A stretch of DNA of 64,000 nt from Clostridia bacterium (GCA_017537175.1 JAFYLH010000013.1:1-64000), one strand, 5' to 3'. Counted from the stretch's first letter, positions 25,748 through 36,039 are shown. Made by a program: numbers and translations. The notes: generated by a model from the letters alone, not told the origin.

Positions 25748-27007
25748 TCAGTATACTTCCTTCAGGCAGTCTGCCACCCCGCCCGTGTTTGCCTTGATAG
25801 ACGAATATCCGTAAAAGGCAGAGCCGAGATAGCTTTTCTTTGTTCTTGCATATTCTACCTGTTCTGTTATCTCGCGGGGGGAGTCCCATTCCTCGGTACG
25901 GTAGGCGGCATGGGAAACAATAAGAGGGATATCGCTGCCCTCAAGAGCAGAGTCCCACCAGTCGCAAAGTATAGCGTAGGGCGCAGCCTCGGTATCAAAG
26001 CTCCAGTAAAGCTGTGGGGAGATAAAGTCGATATATCCGCCCTCTATCCAGGCCTTGGCATCGCAGTATATGGCGGAATATGCGCTGAGTCCTTCTGTAT
26101 CCGAGCCGCCGTTTGAGCCGTCATTGTTTGACCATATTCCAAAGGGCGAAACACCGAAAAAGCATTGCGGAGCAACCGATTTGACCGCTTGATAGCTTGC
26201 ACTTATCATTTGGTTGACATTTTCTCTGCGCCAGTCCTCAAGACTCATTTCTCCACCGTGCTTGGCATATGTCAGAGAATCGTCATATTCGGCCGTGCTT
26301 GTGGGATAGGGGTAAAAATAATCGTCAAAAAGTATGGCATCAACAGGATAATTTTCGGCTATCTCCTTTACTCCGTCGGCTATGAGTGTACGGACTTCGG
26401 GTAATCCGGGGTTGTAATAAAGCTCACCGTTATAGCTTACACAGTACTCGGGATGTATATATGCGGGGTTGTCCTCGCAAAGTAGCGCAGCCTTGCCCTC
26501 AGAGCTGTTCATCGAGGTGGAGACCCTTAAGGGGTTTACCCAGGCACAGACCGCAATATTCAGCTTATGTGCTTCTGCGGTAAGATGATCCAGTACATCA
26601 AGAGGCAGCTCTGCTCCTTGCTCTGTGCATAAAAACTCGGAGCTCGGAAAAAGCTCTGAGCTGTACAGAGCATCCGAGGAGGGCCGTACCTGCAGGATGA
26701 CCGTGTTTATTGAGTTTTCAAGCGCAAGTGAAAGGATAGAATCAAGCTCAGCCTTAAGCTCCTCGGAGGATAAGCCCGGCTTTGACGGAAAATTTATATT
26801 GGCAACCGTTGCTATCCACAGGGCGCGAATTTCGCCGTCGCGGCTGATAATGCTTTGCACAAGAGAGCTTTGCTCTGATATAACAGGGGTGCTTTGAGGC
26901 TCAAAGCCGGACATAATAAGTCCCCCTATTACAGAGGATATGAGCACAAGGGCAAAGCATACCAGAGCAACATTGAGCTTTTTTGCATCGATAATTTTTG
27001 AAGCCAT
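25748..27007 (-). CDS. Membrane-anchored glycosidase-like protein, GHL10 (YngK) family
   Basis: A 419-residue protein with an N-terminal membrane anchor or signal (residues 12-35) and a TIM-barrel domain of the GHL10/DUF187 type. Matching segments are GEIRALWIATVANINFPSKPG, INTVILQVRPSSDALY, AVCAWVNPLRVST, AILFDDYFYPYP and FISPQLYWSFDTEAAPY. Relatives are secreted glycoside hydrolases acting on cell-wall or spore-coat sugars, with few characterised members. The gene comes first in the unit that includes the MecA-like and glycosylase genes, 68 bases before MecA. Confidence 0.85.
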   Translation of the reverse strand: MASKIIDAKKLNVALVCFALVLISSVIGGLIMSGFEPQSTPVISEQSSLVQSIISRDGEIRALWIATVANINFPSKPGLSSEELKAELDSILSLALENSINTVILQVRPSSDALYSSELFPSSEFLCTEQGAELPLDVLDHLTAEAHKLNIAVCAWVNPLRVSTSMNSSEGKAALLCEDNPAYIHPEYCVSYNGELYYNPGLPEVRTLIADGVKEIAENYPVDAILFDDYFYPYPTSTAEYDDSLTYAKHGGEMSLEDWRRENVNQMISASYQAVKSVAPQCFFGVSPFGIWSNNDGSNGGSDTEGLSAYSAIYCDAKAWIEGGYIDFISPQLYWSFDTEAAPYAILCDWWDSALEGSDIPLIVSHAAYRTEEWDSPREITEQVEYARTKKSYLGSAFYGYSSIKANTGGVADCLKEVY

Positions 27008-27097
27008 AATTTTATCATCCTATAGAATAACATATTTTTTTCGGTTTTTCAAGCACCGACAGTACAATATATTTGTTTTGTGAGCCGTATATTACTA

Positions 27098-27126
27098 TTG
27101 ACAGGGCGGTTATTTATATATATAAT
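27098..27126 (+). promoter_or_regulatory. Strong sigma-A promoter of the glycan operon
   Basis: A perfect TTGACA, 17 bases, TATAAT, embedded in alternating TA. It is 35 bases before the GH116 start. The TA repeat extends around the -10 and could form a hairpin; no catabolite-control box was seen. Confidence 0.8.
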
Positions 27127-27161
27127 ATATATAACTATATTTAACTTCAAAGGAGATCATT

Positions 27162-29711
27162 ATGAAGTACAAGGGCATTGCCACAAGAGAAATTGCTTTC
27201 CCCATAGGCGGTATCGGAACAGGCTGTATCAGCCTTGCAGGTAACGGCCGTCTGGTAGACTGGGAAATTTACAATAAACCCGCAAAGGAAACCGAGAACG
27301 CATATACCCATTTTGCCGTAAAGGCAGAGGCTGACGGCGAGATACTTGACACCCGTATACTCCACGGTGACTACCTCAAGTGCTATATGGGTCCCACCAT
27401 CAAGGGTGACTATATGGGCTACGGCCACGGTCCCTCCACCTTTAGTATGGCGGCTATGCCTCACTTTGAGGATACCGAGTTTGACGGCGAGTTCCCCCTT
27501 GCTACAATGTCCTTTAAGGACAGACACTTCCCGGGTGAAGTTAAGCTCCGTGCTTTTAACCCCTTTATTCCTCTCAACGAGGATGACTCCAGTATTCCTG
27601 CCGCTTTCTTTGAAATTGAGTTTACTAACTATACAGGTAAGGATATTACATATACCGCAGCATTCTCCTGCAAGAACCCCCACAAGGTTAAGTCCCTTAA
27701 CCGTTACAGTCGTGAGGGTGATATCTCAAAGATCTATATGTACAGCGACGAGCTTGGTATGGACGAGATAGGCTATTATGATATGACCATCGCTACCGAC
27801 TGTCCCGACCTTTCATATCAGGAGATGTGGTATCGTGCAGGCTGGAAGGATGATGTTATCACCTACTGGCGTCAGTTCAACGAGCAGTCTAAGTTTGAGA
27901 ACCGTGTTTATACCGAATACAGCGACCGCGGTGACCACTGTACTCTTGCTCCCTATGTTAAGGTTAAGCCCGGTGAAAAGAAGACTGTGCGCTTTATCCT
28001 TTCCTGGAACGTACCCAACAACTACAACTACTGGACTCCCTATAAGGTAGAAAAGGACGGTAAAGAGGTAGATTATACCTGGAAGAACTACTATGCAAAG
28101 CTCTTCCACAACTCCGAAGCTTCTGCAGACTATGCAATGAAGAACTGGAACAGACTTTATGACGAGACAATGCGTTTCAAGAACGAGTTCCACACCCAGA
28201 CTCTTCCCGGCAAGATAGTAGATGCTATGGCTACCGCCATCAGCGTACTTAAGTCCCCCACGGTATGGAGACTTGAGGACGGCTCGCTCTACGGCTGGGA
28301 GGGCTGTCTTGAGCATGTAGGTGCCTGCGAAGGCTCCTGTACCCATGTATGGAGCTATGCATATGCACTTTGCTTCTTATTCCCCAGACTTGAAAGATCC
28401 ATGAGAGATCTTGACTATAAATATAACTACAAAGAGGGCGGTAAGATGGAGTTCCGTATGGCACTTCCTCTCGGCAGACCCGACTACGTACCCTTCCACG
28501 CATGTGTTGACGGTCAGATGGCAGGTGTATTCAAGACCTACCGCGACTGGAAGATCTGCGGCGACGACGAATGGCTCAAGAAGAACTGGGAACGCGTAAA
28601 GGGCGCTCTTGCTTATGCTTGGGACGAATCCAACGAAGAGTATTGGGACAGAAACAAGGACGGTATCCTTGAGGGTCGTCAGCACAACACTCTTGATACA
28701 GAGCTTTTCTCCGCATCCTCTTGGCTTGAGGGCTACTACCTCCTTGCTCTTAAGGCTGCATCGATTATGGCTGACTACCTCGGTGAGCATGATCAGGCAG
28801 AGGAGTACAGAGCACTTTATGCAAACGGTAAAAAGTACCTTGAAGAGGAGCTCTTCAACGGTAAGTATTACTTCCAGAAGATAGACCTCGGCGACTACAG
28901 CCTTGTTGCTCCCTTTGACGATGCAGCAGGCGTATGGAACGAAGAGGTTAACGAGATCAAGTATCAGATCGGCGAAGGCTCCGAGATAGACCAGGTAGGT
29001 GCACAGTGGCACTCCGATATCATCGGTCTTGGCGACGTATTCGATAAGGAAAGAGTTAAGTCCGCAGTTGACTTTATGTACCACCACAACTTCAAGCAGT
29101 CTTTGCGTGAGCATACCAATATCTGGCGTATCTACGGATTGAACGATGAAAAGGGCGCAGTTATCTGTGAGTATCCCGAGGGTGCACGTAAGCCTGCAGT
29201 TCCTCTTGCCTATGCAGAGGAAACAATGCACGCATTTGAGTATATGCTTGCGGCTCAGCTTCTTTCCGCAGGCCTTATCGACAAGGGTCTTGAGGTTATA
29301 GCAGGTGTCCGTGACCGTTATGACGGTACAATGCGTAACCCCTTTAACGAAATGGAGTGCGGCAACCACTATTCACGTAACATGTGTACCTTCTCCTTCA
29401 TTCCGATCCTTTCCGGCTTTGAATTCGATATGCCTCACGGTATGATAGGCTTTAATCCCAAGCTTTCCGGTTACTTTAAGTCCATCTGGTCTCTTGACTG
29501 CGGCTGGGGTAACTTTGAGTGCGACAATGGCTGGTGCAAGGTAAATATGATCAGCGGTAAGCTGCCTCTCGACGAGCTTCGTATCCCCTTTGAAAATGTT
29601 TCAAAGGTAGTTGTAGACGGCAAGGAGGTTACCGATTACCGTGTAGAGGGAAGAAGCATATTCTTTGCAGGCAAGACCGAAATTACAGATAAGGTAGAGG
29701 TATACGCATAA
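27162..29711 (+). CDS. GH116-family glycoside hydrolase
   Basis: An 849-residue cytoplasmic enzyme of the GBA2-like family GH116. The N-terminal beta-sandwich begins with REIAFPIGGIGTGCISLAG, and the C-terminal alpha/alpha barrel has WEGCLEHVGACEGSCTHVW, DGILEGRQHNTLDTELF and the later GAQWHSDIIGLGD. Known members are beta-glucosidases, glucosylceramidases and beta-xylosidases. There is no signal peptide, so it should act on imported oligosaccharides or glycosides. It opens an operon with a NodB-type deacetylase and a GH78-like enzyme; RBS AAAGGAGATC. Codon use is strongly biased to highly expressed codons. The stop overlaps the next start by one base. Confidence 0.9.
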   Translation: MKYKGIATREIAFPIGGIGTGCISLAGNGRLVDWEIYNKPAKETENAYTHFAVKAEADGEILDTRILHGDYLKCYMGPTIKGDYMGYGHGPSTFSMAAMPHFEDTEFDGEFPLATMSFKDRHFPGEVKLRAFNPFIPLNEDDSSIPAAFFEIEFTNYTGKDITYTAAFSCKNPHKVKSLNRYSREGDISKIYMYSDELGMDEIGYYDMTIATDCPDLSYQEMWYRAGWKDDVITYWRQFNEQSKFENRVYTEYSDRGDHCTLAPYVKVKPGEKKTVRFILSWNVPNNYNYWTPYKVEKDGKEVDYTWKNYYAKLFHNSEASADYAMKNWNRLYDETMRFKNEFHTQTLPGKIVDAMATAISVLKSPTVWRLEDGSLYGWEGCLEHVGACEGSCTHVWSYAYALCFLFPRLERSMRDLDYKYNYKEGGKMEFRMALPLGRPDYVPFHACVDGQMAGVFKTYRDWKICGDDEWLKKNWERVKGALAYAWDESNEEYWDRNKDGILEGRQHNTLDTELFSASSWLEGYYLLALKAASIMADYLGEHDQAEEYRALYANGKKYLEEELFNGKYYFQKIDLGDYSLVAPFDDAAGVWNEEVNEIKYQIGEGSEIDQVGAQWHSDIIGLGDVFDKERVKSAVDFMYHHNFKQSLREHTNIWRIYGLNDEKGAVICEYPEGARKPAVPLAYAEETMHAFEYMLAAQLLSAGLIDKGLEVIAGVRDRYDGTMRNPFNEMECGNHYSRNMCTFSFIPILSGFEFDMPHGMIGFNPKLSGYFKSIWSLDCGWGNFECDNGWCKVNMISGKLPLDELRIPFENVSKVVVDGKEVTDYRVEGRSIFFAGKTEITDKVEVYA

Positions 29712-30433
29712 TGTATATTCCGAGAAAATTTGAAAAAAGAGACAAGCCCTATAAGTTCCTGACTCTCAGCTTTGATGACGGTGTAACACAGGACGAGAAA
29801 TTCATCAAGATGCTCGACGAGAGAGGTATAAAATGTACCTTTAATATAAACACAGGTATCTGCGGTCTTGTACATAATCTGCCTTACCGTGACGGTGAGG
29901 TTACTCACAACGAGCATACCGAGGAAAAGATCAGCCAGGTGTATGTTAACCACGAGGTTGCGGTACACACCCTTACCCATCCCCGACTTGACCTGCTTGA
30001 CGAGGCAGGGGTTATAAAGGAGGTAGGCGAGGATCAGAAGAACCTTGTCCGCCTTACAGGACAGGATGTTGTGGGTATGGCATACCCCGGCGGACCCTAC
30101 TATACTGAGGAGACCAAGCGTATCATCCTTGAGCATACTCCCGTAAGATATGCCCGTAATGTACAGAGCCATCATACCTTTGCAATGCCCACCGATTTTA
30201 TGGAATGGGCGCCCACCTGCTTCTGGCGTTCCGAGGCCTGCAGATGGCTTATCAAGAAGTTTATAGCCCTTGAGCCCACCGAGGATAGTCTCCTTTATAT
30301 TTGGGGTCACGCATATGAGTTTGATATGTATGACGGCTGGGATCTTATAGGCGAGCTGCTTGACCTTATGGCAGGTCACGATGATATAACATATGTTACC
30401 AACGGCGAAATTTATAAATATATGACGGAGTAA
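29711..30433 (+). CDS. Polysaccharide deacetylase (NodB/CE4 type), cytoplasmic
   Basis: A 240-residue NodB-homology protein: TLSFDDGVTQD provides the catalytic and metal-binding aspartates, and HTLTHPRLDLL the two metal-binding histidines. No signal peptide is present, unlike cell-wall deacetylases, so the substrate is probably an internalised acetylated oligosaccharide, consistent with its place between two glycosidase genes. It overlaps GH116 by one base and is followed by GH78 after two bases. Confidence 0.85.
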   Translation: MYIPRKFEKRDKPYKFLTLSFDDGVTQDEKFIKMLDERGIKCTFNINTGICGLVHNLPYRDGEVTHNEHTEEKISQVYVNHEVAVHTLTHPRLDLLDEAGVIKEVGEDQKNLVRLTGQDVVGMAYPGGPYYTEETKRIILEHTPVRYARNVQSHHTFAMPTDFMEWAPTCFWRSEACRWLIKKFIALEPTEDSLLYIWGHAYEFDMYDGWDLIGELLDLMAGHDDITYVTNGEIYKYMTE

Positions 30434-30435
30434 AT

Positions 30436-32451
30436 ATGAATATTGTAGATTTTTCAAAGGCTAAATGGATATGGGGTGCTGACAACAAGACCCCTGACCA
30501 GAAGGTTGTAATAAGAAAAAAGCTTGAAATAGACGAGGTCCCCGAAAAGGCTGTTGCTTACATTGCCTGTGACACCAAGTTCTGGCTTTGGATAAACGGT
30601 GAGCTTGCGGTTTTTGAGGGCTGTGTGTTCCGTGAAAGTGTAGCAGGCGGCTATGCAGAGGAATTTGACCTTGCTCCTTATCTCAAGAAGGGTGAGAACA
30701 CCCTTGCATTCCTTGTTCAGTTCTACGGTAACGGCGGCCGTAACAACACCGACAGCGGTGAAGCAGGCTTTATATTCAGCTGTGATGAGCTTTCACTTTA
30801 TTCTGACGAAAGCTTCCTTATAGCTACACACCCCGCTTATGTAAAGACCGCAGAGCCTTATCCCGCATATCTTTTTGGCGGCTATAACATCGGCTTTGAC
30901 GCACACCTTGATTTTGGTGATTTTACCGATCCGGATTTCCCTGAGATAGAGTTTGAGCACGCCACCGTATATCCCAACAATGTATGGGGCGACTGTGTTC
31001 TTTCACCCCTTCCTCTCATCAAGCTTTATGATGAAGAAAAGGCATCTTTTGAGGATACCGACACGGGCGTTATAGCTCACCTGCCTTATGCTATGTGCTT
31101 TTCTGCTATCTTTGAGGTTGAAGCAGAGGGCGGCGAGGTAATAGATGTCCGTTCCGACCGTTACAATGTAAACGGAGGCCCGGGTGATGAATTCCATAAC
31201 TACAACGGTCAGCGTATAGAGTTCATCTGTAAAGAGGGTAAAAACGAATTCTGGTGTCCTATGTACCTCTACGGAGAAAAGATGATAGTTACTTTCCCCG
31301 AGACTGTTAAGCTCAAGAAGCTTGCATATCAGGAAAGCGGCTATGATACCAAGCGTATAGGTAACTTCAAGACCGACAACGAGATATTCAATGCTCTTGT
31401 AGAAAAGTCTATCCGTACACTTTATGTTTGTATGCGTAACAACTTTATGGACTGTCCCGACAGAGAAAGAGGTCAGTGGATAGGTGATGTATCTGTTCAG
31501 GCTCCTCAGGTGTTCTTTGTGTTTGACGATGATGCAAAGAAGCTCTTAAAGAAGTCTATATCCGACTTTATCAATCTCCGTAAGGGTGATGTACTTGTGG
31601 GTAATGTTCCCGGACATCATTTCTCAGAGCTTCCCAGCCAGAGCCTTGTAGCTATATCCAAGTTCGGTCTCTTAGGTGAGTATTACAGCTACTCCCTTGA
31701 TGCCGAAATGCCTAAGATGGCACTTGAGCCTGTAGTTAACTACCTCAAGCTCTGGAACTATGACGACAGAGGACTTCTCACTCCCCGTAGCGGTAACTGG
31801 AGATGGTTTGACCACCTCTGGAATGTAGACGAGGATGTTTTAGAGAACTGTCTCTATGTTTCTGCCTGCAAATATGCCCTTGAAATGGCGGAGATCTGCG
31901 GAAATCACGAGTTTGACGAGTTCTTGAATGAAAGAATAGACACACTTTCCGCAAATGTGGAAAAATACTTCTGGAAGAACGACCATTATGCTTCCGGTAA
32001 TTTTGTAGACGACAGAGCAAATGCTATTGCAATGCTTTCGGGTATCTGTCCCGAGGAGAGATATCCCGCTATCCGTAAGGTGCTCCTTACAGTATTCAAC
32101 TCTACTCCCTATATGGAGAGATTTGTGCTTAAGGCGCTTTGTGATATGGGTTATATCAAGGATGCCTACAACCGTATGATGTCAAGATACTACAATCTTG
32201 CGGTCAACGAAAACTCCACTCTTTGGGAGGACTTCTTTATCCTTGGTACCCGCAACCACGCGTGGACCGGTTGTCCTCTTGAAATTGCCTTTAAGTACAT
32301 CCTGGGCTTTAAGACCGAGGACGGCTTTAACTCATACAGTATCGATCCCGTTGACGGTATATTTGGCGAGATCGAGTGCAGCTTTAATATAGCAGGCGAA
32401 AATGTTGAGCTTCATCTTAAGGATGAAGACGGTAAACTTACATTACAATAA
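30436..32451 (+). CDS. Alpha-L-rhamnosidase-like glycoside hydrolase (GH78)
   Basis: A 671-residue protein with an N-terminal beta-sandwich (KWIWGADNKTPDQKVVIRKK, FWLWINGELAVFEG) and an alpha/alpha barrel with NFMDCPDRERGQWIGDVSVQ, SGNWRWFDHLWN and the C-terminal NENSTLWEDF and WTGCPLEIAFKYILG. The DCPDRERGQWIGD segment carries the acid residues typical of GH78. It lacks a signal peptide. The operon suggests internal breakdown of a rhamnose-containing, acetylated glycan. Confidence 0.87.
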   Translation: MNIVDFSKAKWIWGADNKTPDQKVVIRKKLEIDEVPEKAVAYIACDTKFWLWINGELAVFEGCVFRESVAGGYAEEFDLAPYLKKGENTLAFLVQFYGNGGRNNTDSGEAGFIFSCDELSLYSDESFLIATHPAYVKTAEPYPAYLFGGYNIGFDAHLDFGDFTDPDFPEIEFEHATVYPNNVWGDCVLSPLPLIKLYDEEKASFEDTDTGVIAHLPYAMCFSAIFEVEAEGGEVIDVRSDRYNVNGGPGDEFHNYNGQRIEFICKEGKNEFWCPMYLYGEKMIVTFPETVKLKKLAYQESGYDTKRIGNFKTDNEIFNALVEKSIRTLYVCMRNNFMDCPDRERGQWIGDVSVQAPQVFFVFDDDAKKLLKKSISDFINLRKGDVLVGNVPGHHFSELPSQSLVAISKFGLLGEYYSYSLDAEMPKMALEPVVNYLKLWNYDDRGLLTPRSGNWRWFDHLWNVDEDVLENCLYVSACKYALEMAEICGNHEFDEFLNERIDTLSANVEKYFWKNDHYASGNFVDDRANAIAMLSGICPEERYPAIRKVLLTVFNSTPYMERFVLKALCDMGYIKDAYNRMMSRYYNLAVNENSTLWEDFFILGTRNHAWTGCPLEIAFKYILGFKTEDGFNSYSIDPVDGIFGEIECSFNIAGENVELHLKDEDGKLTLQ

Positions 32452-32464
32452 TAAGGAAAATAAT

Positions 32465-34552
32465 ATGACAAACATTCCCGAACTGTTCGGATGCCTCGTT
32501 TTTGACGACGAGGTCATGAGGGAGAAGCTTTCTCCCGAAATATACAAATCCCTTCACCGTACAATCGAGCGCGGTAAGCCCCTTGACATAACCGTTGCCA
32601 ACTCTGTGGCGGCGGCTATGCGGGATTGGGCGGTAGAGAAGGGAGCAACCCACTTTACCCATTGGTTCCAGCCTATGACAGGCATTACCGCCGAAAAGCA
32701 TGATAGCTTTATCTCCCCTCAAAAGGACGGTAAGGTCATTATGGAGTTTTCGGGCAAGGAGCTTATCAAGGGCGAATCAGATGCTTCCAGCTTCCCCTCG
32801 GGCGGTCTCCGCGCCACCTTTGAGGCAAGAGGTTATACGGCCTGGGACCCCACCTCTTATGCTTTTATCAAGGATAATTCTCTTTGCATCCCTACAGTAT
32901 TCTGTTCTTGGGGCGGTGAAGCCCTTGATATGAAGACACCCTTGCTACGTTCTATTGAATGTGTAGCAAAGGAAGCAAAGAGAGTGCTGCGTGCATTGGG
33001 CAACGATGAGGTTAAACGTGTTATCCCCACCGTAGGTCCCGAGCAGGAGTACTTCCTTGTTGACAGAAAGCTTTTTAACAAGCGTAAGGATCTTATATAC
33101 TGCGGCAGAACCCTTTACGGTGCCAAGCCCCCCAAGGGACAGGATGTGGAGCATCACTATTACGGTGCTATCAAACCGCGTATATCCAACTTTATGAAGG
33201 ATCTTGACACAGAGCTTTGGAAGTTGGGTGTTCTTGCAAAGACAAAGCATAACGAAGCAGCTCCCGCACAGCACGAGCTTGCGCCCATATTTACAACCTT
33301 AAATACCGCAGCAGACCATAACCAGATCACTATGGAGACTATGAAGCGTGTTGCAGATCAGCACGGTCTTGTCTGTCTGCTTCACGAAAAGCCCTTTGCA
33401 GGTGTAAACGGCTCGGGTAAGCATATTAACTGGTCGCTTTCTACAGATAAGGGTCACAACCTCTTTGAGCCGGGTAAATCACCTCAGGAAAATGCACAGT
33501 TCTTGCTTTTCCTGTCAGCGGTTATCCGTGCAGTAGACGAATATCAGGATATTCTCCGTGCATCAATTGCTTCAGCAGGTAATGATCACCGTCTCGGTGC
33601 AAGTGAGGCTCCTCCCGCCATTATTTCCATGTTTTTAGGTGATGAATTGACAGATATTCTCACAGCTATGGAGACAGGCGAGGAGTATACCGGTAACCAA
33701 AAGACCGAAATGGAGATAGGCGTTGATGTTCTGCCTCATTTCCCAAAGGATGCCACCGACCGTAACAGAACCTCACCCTTTGCCTTTACAGGTAACAAGT
33801 TTGAGTTCCGTATGCCTGGTAGCGCTTTGTCGGTCGCAGGTCCCGCCACCGTTCTCAATACTATAGTTGCCGATGTCCTTGCTGATTTTGCACAAAAGCT
33901 GGAGGAAAGCGAGGATATCAACAAGACCCTCAATAAGCTTATCCGCCGTACTATTCGCGAGCATAAGCGCATAATATTCAACGGTGACGGATATTCGGAC
34001 GAATGGAAGGAAGAGGCACAGCGCCGCGGCCTTTCTAATCTTGCAACCACTGTAGATGCACTCCCCGCACAGCTTTCCGAAAAGAGTATCGGTGTTTTCT
34101 CAAGACACAGCGTATTTACCGAAAAGGAGCTTCACTCCAGATACGAGATACAGCTTGAGGGCTACTGCAGTACGGTAGAGATCGAAGCTGCCACAATGCT
34201 TGATATAGCAAAGAAGGATATTATTCCTGCGGTCAACCGCTATGTTACCGAGCTTTCCAACTCTCTTGCTATACAGAAGAAGGCAGGAACAAGAGTATGC
34301 ATCGGTACTGTAACAGAGCAGGATCAGCTTTCGCTTCTCTTTGATGAGCTTTACCGCTCGACCATCAAGCTGGAGGAGGCAGTTTCCTGTATACCTAACT
34401 ATAAGGATATATACAGTAAGGCAGAATATCTCTGTAATACCGTTCTTGTGCGTATGGAGATACTGCGTGCCACATCGGACAAGATAGAGGAATCAACTCC
34501 CGCAGATATGTGGCCTATGCCGGATTACGGTGAATTGATGTTCAGTATATAG
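32465..34552 (+). CDS. glnN: Glutamine synthetase type III
   Basis: A 695-residue enzyme that makes glutamine from glutamate and ammonium. It has the long type III architecture: PELFGCLVFDDEVMREKL at the N-terminus, THWFQPMTGITAEKHDSF, FPSGGLRATFEARGYTAWD, NEAAPAQHELAPIF, GVNGSGKHINWSLST and a long C-terminal helical extension. ATG at 32465 follows AAGGAAAATAAT; the open frame upstream runs into the GH78 gene. It lies only 13 bases after GH78, so it may be cotranscribed with the glycan operon. Confidence 0.95.
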   Translation: MTNIPELFGCLVFDDEVMREKLSPEIYKSLHRTIERGKPLDITVANSVAAAMRDWAVEKGATHFTHWFQPMTGITAEKHDSFISPQKDGKVIMEFSGKELIKGESDASSFPSGGLRATFEARGYTAWDPTSYAFIKDNSLCIPTVFCSWGGEALDMKTPLLRSIECVAKEAKRVLRALGNDEVKRVIPTVGPEQEYFLVDRKLFNKRKDLIYCGRTLYGAKPPKGQDVEHHYYGAIKPRISNFMKDLDTELWKLGVLAKTKHNEAAPAQHELAPIFTTLNTAADHNQITMETMKRVADQHGLVCLLHEKPFAGVNGSGKHINWSLSTDKGHNLFEPGKSPQENAQFLLFLSAVIRAVDEYQDILRASIASAGNDHRLGASEAPPAIISMFLGDELTDILTAMETGEEYTGNQKTEMEIGVDVLPHFPKDATDRNRTSPFAFTGNKFEFRMPGSALSVAGPATVLNTIVADVLADFAQKLEESEDINKTLNKLIRRTIREHKRIIFNGDGYSDEWKEEAQRRGLSNLATTVDALPAQLSEKSIGVFSRHSVFTEKELHSRYEIQLEGYCSTVEIEAATMLDIAKKDIIPAVNRYVTELSNSLAIQKKAGTRVCIGTVTEQDQLSLLFDELYRSTIKLEEAVSCIPNYKDIYSKAEYLCNTVLVRMEILRATSDKIEESTPADMWPMPDYGELMFSI

Positions 34553-34580
34553 TATATATAATATAAAGGAAGGGAATAGT

Positions 34581-34997
34581 ATGATATACATATGGGTAGC
34601 CTTGGTGATAGCCTTTACAGTAATTGAGCTTATAACTCCCCAGCTTGTGTGCATATGGTTTGCCATAGGCTCACTTGGTGCTCTTATAGCAACAGTATTG
34701 GGTGCAGAGCTTTGGGTACAGATACTCATATTTATTGTAATATCGGTTATAATGATCTTTATAACCAGGCCCCTTTATAAGAAATTTGTCAAAACAAAAA
34801 TAATACCCACCAATGCAGACCGTCTTATATCCCAGACAGCTGTAGTTACCGAGTCTGTAGATAATCTTTGCGGCAAGGGAACTGTCAGAGTACAGGGACA
34901 GCTTTGGAGCGCAAAAAGCGAAAGCGGTGAGGTGCTCCCTACGGATACACTAGTTACGGTAGTCCGTATAGAGGGTGTAAAGCTTATAGTGAAATAA
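34581..34997 (+). CDS. NfeD-family membrane protein
   Basis: A 138-residue protein with two or three transmembrane helices at the N-terminus (residues 3-70) and a small OB-fold domain at the C-terminus (residues 75-138; VTESVDNLCGKGTVRVQGQLW...VVRIEGVKLIV). This short form of NfeD normally acts with an SPFH protein in membrane microdomains, and the SPFH gene follows after 21 bases. Confidence 0.9.
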   Translation: MIYIWVALVIAFTVIELITPQLVCIWFAIGSLGALIATVLGAELWVQILIFIVISVIMIFITRPLYKKFVKTKIIPTNADRLISQTAVVTESVDNLCGKGTVRVQGQLWSAKSESGEVLPTDTLVTVVRIEGVKLIVK

Positions 34998-35018
34998 TAT
35001 TTAAAAAGGAGTGTACTT

Positions 35019-35951
35019 ATGGAATTTATTATCCCTGCTCTTATTTTGTTGGTTTTGATCATTATTGTGTCAAACATCCGCATCGTGCCTCAGTCCTATG
35101 CAATTGTAATAGAGAGACTGGGTGCATACCACTCTACCTGGAACACAGGTCTGCATATCAAGCTGCCTTTTATTGACCGTATGCTCCGCAGGGTATCCTT
35201 AAAGGAACAGGTTGTCGACTTTCCGCCTCAGCCTGTTATCACAAAGGATAATGTAACAATGCGCATCGACACGGTTGTGTATTATTTTATTACAGATCCC
35301 AAGCTTTATGCATACGGTGTAGAAAATCCCCTGCAGGCTATTGAGGTTCTGTCCGCCACCACACTTCGTAATATAATAGGTGAGATGGAGCTTGACGAGA
35401 CCCTTACCAGCCGTGATATAATCAACACCAGACTCCGTACCATCCTTGATGAGGCCACCGATCCCTGGGGTATCAAGGTAAACAGAGTTGAGCTTAAGAA
35501 CATTCTTCCTCCTCCCGAGATTCAGGATGCTATGGAAAAGCAGATGAAGGCTGAGCGAGAGCGCCGTGAGCAGATACTTCGTGCTGAGGGTGAAAAGAAG
35601 GCGGCTATCCTTGTTGCCGAGGGTAAAAAGGAATCCACCATCCTTACCGCACAGGCAGAAAAGGAAGCGGCAATACTCCGTGCCGAGGCGGTCAAGGAAT
35701 CAACCATCCGCGAAGCCGAGGGTAAGGCAGAGGCGATACTCAAGGTTCAGGAAGCAACCGCACAGGGTATAGCAAAGCTCAATGAAGCTAATCCCACAAA
35801 GGAAGTTCTTACACTTAAGAGCTTTGATGCATTGAAGGATGTCGCTGACGGTAAGTCTACCAAGATAATTATCCCCAGCGAAATTCAGGGTCTCGCCGGA
35901 ATGGCGGCATCACTTAAAGGCGTGTTTGAAAGTGACAAGCCTGCTGAGTAA
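35019..35951 (+). CDS. SPFH-domain (stomatin/prohibitin-like) protein
   Basis: A 310-residue protein with one N-terminal membrane anchor (residues 4-21), the SPFH domain (RIVPQSYAIVIERLGAYHST, LKEQVVDFPPQPVITKDNV) and a long alanine/glutamate-rich coiled coil (residues 165-250) made of repeated AEGEKKAAIL-type heptads, as in QmcA and flotillin-like proteins. It probably forms oligomeric scaffolds in the membrane together with the NfeD protein encoded just upstream. RBS AAAAAGGAG. Confidence 0.93.
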   Translation: MEFIIPALILLVLIIIVSNIRIVPQSYAIVIERLGAYHSTWNTGLHIKLPFIDRMLRRVSLKEQVVDFPPQPVITKDNVTMRIDTVVYYFITDPKLYAYGVENPLQAIEVLSATTLRNIIGEMELDETLTSRDIINTRLRTILDEATDPWGIKVNRVELKNILPPPEIQDAMEKQMKAERERREQILRAEGEKKAAILVAEGKKESTILTAQAEKEAAILRAEAVKESTIREAEGKAEAILKVQEATAQGIAKLNEANPTKEVLTLKSFDALKDVADGKSTKIIIPSEIQGLAGMAASLKGVFESDKPAE

Positions 35952-36010
35952 TGTCAAATATTTCACAAACAAACCATGCTTAAAAGATATATATTTGTAT
36001 AATTGTAAGA

Positions 36011-36039
36011 TTGACAAAAAAACTACAATATGATACACT
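36011..36039 (+). promoter_or_regulatory. Promoter of the transaldolase-like gene
   Basis: TTGACA, 17 bases, TACACT, 37 bases before the start codon. Confidence 0.5.
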
